NCBI GenBank assembly: GCA_945889235.1
Contig: CAMDBK010000067.1
Location: forward strand, 1 to 11,289
Reading direction: 5' to 3'
DNA length: 11,289 bases
From: Chitinophaga pinensis
GTDB lineage: Bacteria > Bacteroidota > Bacteroidia > SXHM01
Of the stretch, positions 6,801-11,289 are shown in pieces. Under the pieces are notes generated by a model. It did not search any database, was not told the origin of the DNA, and worked only from the letters and a program-made list of their open reading frames with translations. A program made the position numbers and the translations under genes. Position 1 is the first letter of the stretch. Each line of letters begins with the position of its first letter.

Positions 6801-6821
6801 ATTATACAGATGTCTATAAAT

Positions 6822-7352
6822 TTATTGTTTCATCTTTCCACTCAATGCATACAACACGATTCCTGCAGTAACTGAAATATTAAAAGAATGTTTGGTTCCG
6901 AACTGTGGAATTTCAAGGCAGTAATCACACACATCAACTACAGCTTGAGAAACACCGTTTACTTCGTTTCCGAAAACAACAGCATACTTGGTATCTTCCT
7001 CAGGAATAAAATCGGCTAAATCAATACTGCCTTCTGCTTGCTCAATGCAAACAATTTTATAAGCTTCATTTTTCAATTCATTAATTGCATCCAAAACATT
7101 CTGATAATATTTCCACTCAACTGATTCGGTTGCGCCAAGTGCAGTCTTCGTGATTTCACGGTGGGGCGGCTGAGCAGTAATTCCGCAAAGCAAAATCTTT
7201 TCCACCATAAAACCATCGCTGGTGCGAAACACAGAGCCGATGTTGTGCATACTGCGCACATCATCCAGCACTACAACAATTGGCAACTTTTTTCCGGTGC
7301 GGAATTCCTCTACAGATTTTCGACCTAATTCTTCGTTCTTCAGTTTTCGCAT
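6822..7352 (-). CDS. SpoU/TrmH-type RNA methyltransferase (SPOUT fold)
   Basis: A probable S-adenosylmethionine-dependent ribose 2'-O-methyltransferase acting on tRNA or rRNA in the cytosol. At 176 residues it is little more than the catalytic SPOUT domain, without the N-terminal L30e-like substrate-binding domain of rRNA enzymes such as RlmB. Three family motifs are visible: motif 1 NIGSVFRT (37-44, with catalytic R43), motif 2 FGNEVNGV (127-134, E130) and motif 3 IPQFGTKHSFNISVTAGI (148-165, S156 and N158) forming the knotted cofactor site. Motif 3 has Phe157 where Leu is usual. TrmH and TrmL are the nearest named relatives, but I cannot tell which nucleotide is modified, so no symbol is given. 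The start at 7352 is the first ATG and lies five bases past a perfect TATTTTTG, so the mRNA may be leaderless. Confidence 0.88.
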   Translation of the reverse strand: MRKLKNEELGRKSVEEFRTGKKLPIVVVLDDVRSMHNIGSVFRTSDGFMVEKILLCGITAQPPHREITKTALGATESVEWKYYQNVLDAINELKNEAYKIVCIEQAEGSIDLADFIPEEDTKYAVVFGNEVNGVSQAVVDVCDYCLEIPQFGTKHSFNISVTAGIVLYALSGKMKQ

Positions 7353-7356
7353 GGGA

Positions 7357-7364
7357 CAAAAATA
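7357..7364 (-). promoter_or_regulatory. -7 promoter element of the RNA methyltransferase gene
   Basis: On the minus strand TATTTTTG fits TAnnTTTG and ends four bases before the ATG. Initiation would fall on or next to the A of the start codon, giving a leaderless transcript. The place of the -33 element, 19 bases upstream, falls inside the inverted-repeat element (7377-7436) and reads GTG instead of TTG. Confidence 0.45.
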
Positions 7365-7376
7365 TTTGTTTTTGCC

Positions 7377-7436
7377 GTAGCGACACGATGCTCGTGTCGC
7401 TTATCTTAAAAAGAAACACGAGCATCGTGTTTCTAC
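7377..7436. repeat. Double-hairpin inverted-repeat element
   Basis: Two 25-base arms, 7377-7401 and 7412-7436, are reverse complements of each other except at four positions, separated by 10 bases. Each arm is itself a hairpin: 7379-7388 with 7392-7401 (AGCGACACGA, loop TGC) and 7412-7421 with 7425-7434 (AGAAACACGA, loop GCA). The arms differ only by CG versus AA on one side and CG versus TT on the other, so both hairpins stay fully paired. This is the architecture of REP/BIME-like or small non-autonomous elements. No transposase is present here. It lies in the divergent upstream region of the methyltransferase gene and mutS. Confidence 0.85.
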
Positions 7437-7520
7437 AACAACATATCAAAAAAAAAATTGATGAAATCATGTTAAAAACTTTAGAGTAACTCTTATTCTT
7501 CAATTTGTATTTTTACTGCG

Positions 7521-10148
7521 ATGAAGAATCGTTCAATGATTAAAAGCGCAACAGCCGATAAGGAAACCCCTTTGATGAAACAATATAACACCATCAAGGC
7601 GAAATATCCTGATGCGCTGCTGCTTTTTCGTGTGGGTGATTTTTACGAAACCTTTGGTGAAGACGCAAAAAAAGCATCCGGAATTCTCGGTATTGTTCTC
7701 ACAAGAAGAGCAAATGGTGCAGCATCCTTTGTTGAGCTGGCAGGATTTCCTTATCACTCGCTTGAAACCTATTTACCAAAGTTAGTCCGTGCCGGGCAGC
7801 GTGTTGCTATCTGTGACCAGTTGGAAGATCCGAAGCTTGCAAAGACTATTGTAAAGCGTGGTGTTACAGAATTGGTAACTCCTGGTGTTGTCTTCAGCGA
7901 AAACATACTGGAAAACAAAAGCAATAATTTTCTCTGCGCCATTCATTTTGGTGAAAAAATTTCCGGCATAGCTTTTCTCGATATTTCAACAGGCGAGTTT
8001 TTAGTTGCTGAAGGAAGCCTTGCCCACATTGATAAACTGTTGCAAAGTTTTCGGCCAAGCGAAATTATTTATCAGAAAAACAAACAGAAAACATTTGTAG
8101 AAAATTTCGGTGATAAATTTTACACGTTCCGTTTTGATGACTGGGTTTTTACGCCTGAATTTACAGGCGAATTATTGCTGCGCCATTTTGAAACCAAATC
8201 ACTGAAAGGTTTTGGAATTGAAAACATGGAAGCTGCGAGTATTGCGGCTGGTGCGGCTTTGCATTACCTTTATGATACGCAGCATGATAAAATAAAACAC
8301 CTTTCACATATTTCGCGGATTGAAGATGATAAATATGTTTGGCTCGACCGCTTTACACTTCGCAACCTTGAAATACTTGCTCCAGCAAACGATAAAGGAA
8401 TTTCGCTTATCAACGTAATCGATAAAACCATTTCACCTATGGGTGGCCGTTTGCTGAAACGCTGGCTGGCTATGCCATTGAAAAACAAAACAGCAATTGA
8501 TGAACGTCTTTCAGCAGTTGATTATTTTCTTGCGCAGGAAGAATTGAGTAATGAACTGAGAAAAAACATACGCTTCATTGGCGACCTTGAAAGGATTATT
8601 TCCCGTGTTGCCGCAGGCCGTGTAAGTCCGCGCGATGTGGTGCAATTAGGAAAAGCATTACGTGCTATTGAGCCGGTAAAAATGATTTGTGAAAACAGTT
8701 CAAACAACACCTTGAAAAAAATTGCAGATCAACTTAATCCCTGCAAAATTATTTGCGAAAAAATTGAGAAAGAACTGAACCCGGATGCTCCTTATATGTT
8801 GCAAAAAGGAAACGTAATAAATGCAGGTGTTGATGAAGAATTAGATGCACTTAGAAAAATAGCCTATTCAGGAAAAGGATATTTACTGGAGATACAAAAA
8901 CGCGAAGTGGAACGCACCGGAATTACTTCGCTGAAAGTGGCTTTCAACAATGTTTTTGGTTACTATCTTGAAGTAACCAACGCGCATAAAAACAAAGTCC
9001 CGGCCGACTGGATGCGCAAGCAAACACTTACCAATGCCGAGCGTTACATCACTCCCGAACTAAAAGAATACGAAGAAAAAATTCTGGGCGCTGAAGAAAA
9101 AATTCTCGCGCTTGAAATAAAGTTGTTTAATGAACTGGTAGTTACACTCTCCGATTACATTATTCCTGTGCAACTCAATGCCTCACTAATTAGTCGTTTG
9201 GATTGTCTTCTTTGTTTCGCCACCATTTCAGAACAAAACAATTATGTGAAACCGGAAATTACGGACGAAAATATTCTGAACATCAAAGACGGCAGACATC
9301 CTGTGATCGAACGTGCCATGCCAACGGGTGAACAATACATTGCCAACGATATTTACCTCGACAGCGATACACAACAAATCATCATCATCACTGGTCCGAA
9401 CATGGCAGGAAAATCAGCACTGTTGCGACAAACCGCGCTCATTGTGATTATGGCACAGGCAGGTTGCTTTGTTCCAGCAAAATCAGCTGTAATTGGTTTA
9501 GCAGACAAAATTTTCACCCGAGTTGGTGCATCCGATAATATCTCTTCAGGCGAATCTACTTTTATGGTGGAGATGAATGAAACCGCAAGTATTCTGAATA
9601 ATGTTTCTGCAAAAAGTCTGATTATTCTGGATGAAATCGGACGAGGAACCAGCACCTACGATGGTATTTCCATTGCTCACGCCATTGTTGAATTTCTTCA
9701 TGAAAATCCGGCAAGCCGACCAAGAACATTATTTGCAACGCACTACCACGAACTGAATGAAGTTTCAAAGACCATGCAACGTGTTAAGAATTTCAATGTG
9801 TCAGTAAAAGAAGTAGGCAATAAAGTAATTTTTATCCGCAAACTTGTTGCGGGCGGAAGTGAACACAGCTTTGGTATTCATGTGGCTAAAATGGCGGGAA
9901 TGCCAAGAACAGTAGTGGAACGCGCGAATGAGATTATGCACCAGTTAGAAAAATCTCACAGCGGAGAGCTCCTTCCCTCAAAAAATAAAAAAGAAGATAA
10001 ACAGGATTATCAACTCAGTTTTTTTCAATTAGACGACCCGGTTTTAAGCCAGATAAAGGAAGATATTCTGAACACCGACATTAACACGCTAACTCCGGTA
10101 GAAGCCTTGTTGAAACTGAATGAGATAAAAAAAATTATTGGAGGGTAA
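7521..10148 (+). CDS. mutS: DNA mismatch repair protein MutS
   Basis: Recognises mismatches and small loops and starts repair with MutL. It has 875 residues, within the usual range. The mismatch-binding domain includes the Phe-x-Glu wedge, F41 and E43 in VGDFYETF. Connector and lever domains follow, then the clamp-region motif with FGYYLEVTNAH (about 478-488) and KQTLTNAERYITPELKEYE. The ABC-type ATPase has Walker A GPNMAGKS (625-632), signature SSGESTFMVEM, Walker B LIILDEIGRG with D704 and E705, and H741 in FATHYHEL. The C-terminal tail (about residues 825-875) has QLSFFQLDDP and ends in a helix of the type used for higher oligomers. The second Gly of GPNMGGKS is Ala629. The first ATG is used; Met6 is a possible alternative. 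An imperfect TATTTTTA at 7508-7515 could be its -7 element. MutL is not in the window. Confidence 0.96.
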   Translation: MKNRSMIKSATADKETPLMKQYNTIKAKYPDALLLFRVGDFYETFGEDAKKASGILGIVLTRRANGAASFVELAGFPYHSLETYLPKLVRAGQRVAICDQLEDPKLAKTIVKRGVTELVTPGVVFSENILENKSNNFLCAIHFGEKISGIAFLDISTGEFLVAEGSLAHIDKLLQSFRPSEIIYQKNKQKTFVENFGDKFYTFRFDDWVFTPEFTGELLLRHFETKSLKGFGIENMEAASIAAGAALHYLYDTQHDKIKHLSHISRIEDDKYVWLDRFTLRNLEILAPANDKGISLINVIDKTISPMGGRLLKRWLAMPLKNKTAIDERLSAVDYFLAQEELSNELRKNIRFIGDLERIISRVAAGRVSPRDVVQLGKALRAIEPVKMICENSSNNTLKKIADQLNPCKIICEKIEKELNPDAPYMLQKGNVINAGVDEELDALRKIAYSGKGYLLEIQKREVERTGITSLKVAFNNVFGYYLEVTNAHKNKVPADWMRKQTLTNAERYITPELKEYEEKILGAEEKILALEIKLFNELVVTLSDYIIPVQLNASLISRLDCLLCFATISEQNNYVKPEITDENILNIKDGRHPVIERAMPTGEQYIANDIYLDSDTQQIIIITGPNMAGKSALLRQTALIVIMAQAGCFVPAKSAVIGLADKIFTRVGASDNISSGESTFMVEMNETASILNNVSAKSLIILDEIGRGTSTYDGISIAHAIVEFLHENPASRPRTLFATHYHELNEVSKTMQRVKNFNVSVKEVGNKVIFIRKLVAGGSEHSFGIHVAKMAGMPRTVVERANEIMHQLEKSHSGELLPSKNKKEDKQDYQLSFFQLDDPVLSQIKEDILNTDINTLTPVEALLKLNEIKKIIGG

Positions 10149-10208
10149 GAACAATATTGTATTCTCCTTGTTTCAACATGAATTATTATAAACTAAAACT
10201 AAAAAATT

Positions 10209-10589
10209 ATGAGCATGATTAAAGAATTTAAAGACTTTGCAATGAGGGGAAATGTTGTTGACCTGGCAATAGGTGTAATCATTGGCGGTGCTTTCGGGAA
10301 AATTATAAGTTCCTTAATTGAGGACGTGATAACTCCTTTATTATTGAAACCTGCCTTGGAAGCTGCTCACCTTACAAAACTGGAAGAACTTACAATGTTT
10401 GGTTCAGTGAAATACGGACTTTTTCTTTCAGCAACTATCAACTTTGTAATTGTTGCATTTGTTCTTTTCCTTATTATTAAAGGAATGAATTCAGCAAAGA
10501 AAAAAGAAAAAACTGCCCCTTCTGCACCTCCGGCACCTACAAAAGAGGAAGTTCTTTTGACCGAAATCAGAGACTTACTAAAAAAATAA
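10209..10589 (+). CDS. mscL: Large-conductance mechanosensitive channel MscL
   Basis: A homopentameric inner-membrane pore that opens under membrane tension to release solutes during hypo-osmotic shock. It has 126 residues, slightly shorter than the 136 of E. coli. The N-terminal amphipathic helix and start of TM1 read FKDFAMRGNVVDLAIGVIIG (7-26), the most conserved part of the family; TM1 runs to about 43 (IEDVITPLL). A periplasmic loop (about 44-68) leads to TM2 (about 70-92, FLSATINFVIVAFVLFLII). A lysine-rich stretch, an Ala/Pro linker (103-110) and the C-terminal helix TKEEVLLTEIRDLLKK complete it. It starts 60 bases after mutS; the gap holds only a short ACAATATTGT palindrome at 10151-10160 and no clear promoter. 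The next gene begins 14 bases after its stop, so the two are probably co-transcribed. Met3 is a possible alternative start. Confidence 0.95.
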   Translation: MSMIKEFKDFAMRGNVVDLAIGVIIGGAFGKIISSLIEDVITPLLLKPALEAAHLTKLEELTMFGSVKYGLFLSATINFVIVAFVLFLIIKGMNSAKKKEKTAPSAPPAPTKEEVLLTEIRDLLKK

Positions 10590-10603
10590 ATATTAGATCT
10601 TTT

Positions 10604-11289
10604 ATGAAAAAGATTTTAATCGCAACTGCTGCGGTCATCATTCAATTTAATGTTTTTGCACAGGATACCATTCCTCCCGATACACTTTGGCGTTTCGGAA
10701 GTTTTACCGGAATAAATTTTAATCAGGTTGGGCTTACCAACTGGGCTGCCGGTGGTGAAAATTCGTTTTCAATTGCCGGAATTTTTAGCGGATTTGCTAA
10801 TTACAAAAAAGGAAATATTACATGGGATAACAGCCTAGACCTTGGTTACGGTTTATTGAAATCAGGTGACAACCCATTCAGGAAGAATGAAGATAAAATT
10901 GATTTAAACTCAAAATTTGGTGCGTTGGCAAAAGGAAAGTTTTATTACAGTGCTATGCTAAATGCCAAATCGCAATTTGCAAACGGTTTTAATTTTCCAA
11001 ACGACAGCATAATTGTTTCTCGATTTGCTGCTCCTGCATTTGTTACCATCGCATTGGGTATAGATTACAAGCCTAATGATTATTTTTCTTTATTTGCTTC
11101 ACCCGCCACCGGAAAATTCACGTTTGTTACTGACCAACGCCTTGCCGACTTAGGTTCATTTGGGGTTAAAGCAGCAGAATATAATCTTATTGATAGTTCA
11201 TTGATTTCAAGTGGAAGCAAAATACGTGGTGAATTCGGTGCATCATTGCGTGCAAAATTCCAGAAAGATTTAACCAAGTATCTTAACCT
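10604..11289 (+). CDS. DUF3078 family exported protein, probable outer-membrane beta-barrel, cut by window edge
   Basis: I translated this gene from the ATG at 10604; 228 complete codons lie in the window without a stop and the gene continues past the right edge. A signal peptide covers about residues 1-19 (MKKILIATAAVIIQFNVFA). The mature part opens with NFNQVGLTNWAAGGENSFSI (38-57), the pattern I associate with DUF3078 (N-x-NQ, then TNWAAGGENS). Later segments alternate hydrophobic and polar residues with many Gly, Tyr and Phe (WDNSLDLGYGLL, KFYYSAMLNAKSQF, IALGIDYKPNDYFSLFASP), as expected for barrel strands. The molecular function of the family is unknown to me. It starts 14 bases after mscL with no promoter or terminator between, so it is probably transcribed with it. 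The family assignment is from memory of the motif; export and barrel nature are better supported than any specific role. Confidence 0.8.
   Translation, partial: MKKILIATAAVIIQFNVFAQDTIPPDTLWRFGSFTGINFNQVGLTNWAAGGENSFSIAGIFSGFANYKKGNITWDNSLDLGYGLLKSGDNPFRKNEDKIDLNSKFGALAKGKFYYSAMLNAKSQFANGFNFPNDSIIVSRFAAPAFVTIALGIDYKPNDYFSLFASPATGKFTFVTDQRLADLGSFGVKAAEYNLIDSSLISSGSKIRGEFGASLRAKFQKDLTKYLN

Noticed and set aside
7377..7436. Complete insertion sequence or terminator pair
   Set aside because: There is no transposase gene or room for one, and the hairpins lack adjacent T-tracts in a useful position; a small repeat element fits better.
7280..7489. Small plus-strand frame across the hairpin element between the methyltransferase and mutS
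   Set aside because: It overlaps the 5' part of the methyltransferase gene antisense and then encodes the repeat arms; low-complexity and no start signal.
7437..7520. Riboswitch or structured leader before mutS
   Set aside because: The stretch is AT-rich with poly-A and shows no stable stem beyond the hairpin element already described.
9390..9420. Defective MutS Walker A (GPNMAGKSA instead of GPNMGGKST)
   Set aside because: The catalytic lysine and following serine are present and the rest of the ATPase site is intact; Ala here is, to my recollection, common in Bacteroidota MutS.

Overview
The window looks like ordinary chromosomal core genome from a member of the Bacteroidota. Several lines of evidence agree. 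The genes encode Bacteroidota-style ParE/ParC, a 67K-type SppA, a periplasmic OmpA-like protein with calcium-binding-type repeats, and a DUF3078 outer-membrane protein, a family that as far as I know is typical of this phylum. Upstream regions carry the Bacteroidota promoter form (TTG, about 19 bases, TAnnTTTG) instead of a sigma-70 -35/-10 pair. Nearly all start codons lack a Shine-Dalgarno sequence. Base composition is moderately AT-rich. I cannot name the genus.

Layout. Positions 1-2326 (minus strand) hold parE followed by the first 131 codons of a parC-type gene, which runs off the left edge; together they encode topoisomerase IV. Positions 2327-2757 are gene-free and hold a weak terminator-like hairpin, three tandem 41-base units each with a 15-base palindrome, a strong terminator for sppA and a dispersed-type repeat touching the sppA stop codon. 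Positions 2758-4545 (minus) are sppA, divergent from folK (4656-5147, plus). An ompA-family gene with a good promoter follows (5275-6744). It converges with a small SpoU/TrmH-type RNA methyltransferase gene (6822-7352, minus) at a perfect 16-bp bidirectional terminator. A double-hairpin inverted-repeat element lies in the divergent region between the methyltransferase and mutS (7521-10148, plus). mscL (10209-10589) and a DUF3078 gene cut by the right edge (10604 onward) complete the window.

Functionally these are unlinked housekeeping roles: chromosome decatenation (ParCE), membrane and signal-peptide proteolysis (SppA), folate synthesis (FolK), envelope anchoring (OmpA-like), RNA methylation, mismatch repair (MutS) and osmotic safety (MscL). 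I see no phage, plasmid, insertion-sequence transposase, CRISPR, tRNA or rRNA. I found no convincing new multi-gene system. The most unusual material is non-coding: two families of small inverted-repeat elements whose copies differ by paired, structure-preserving changes, and a nested repeat between parE and parC.
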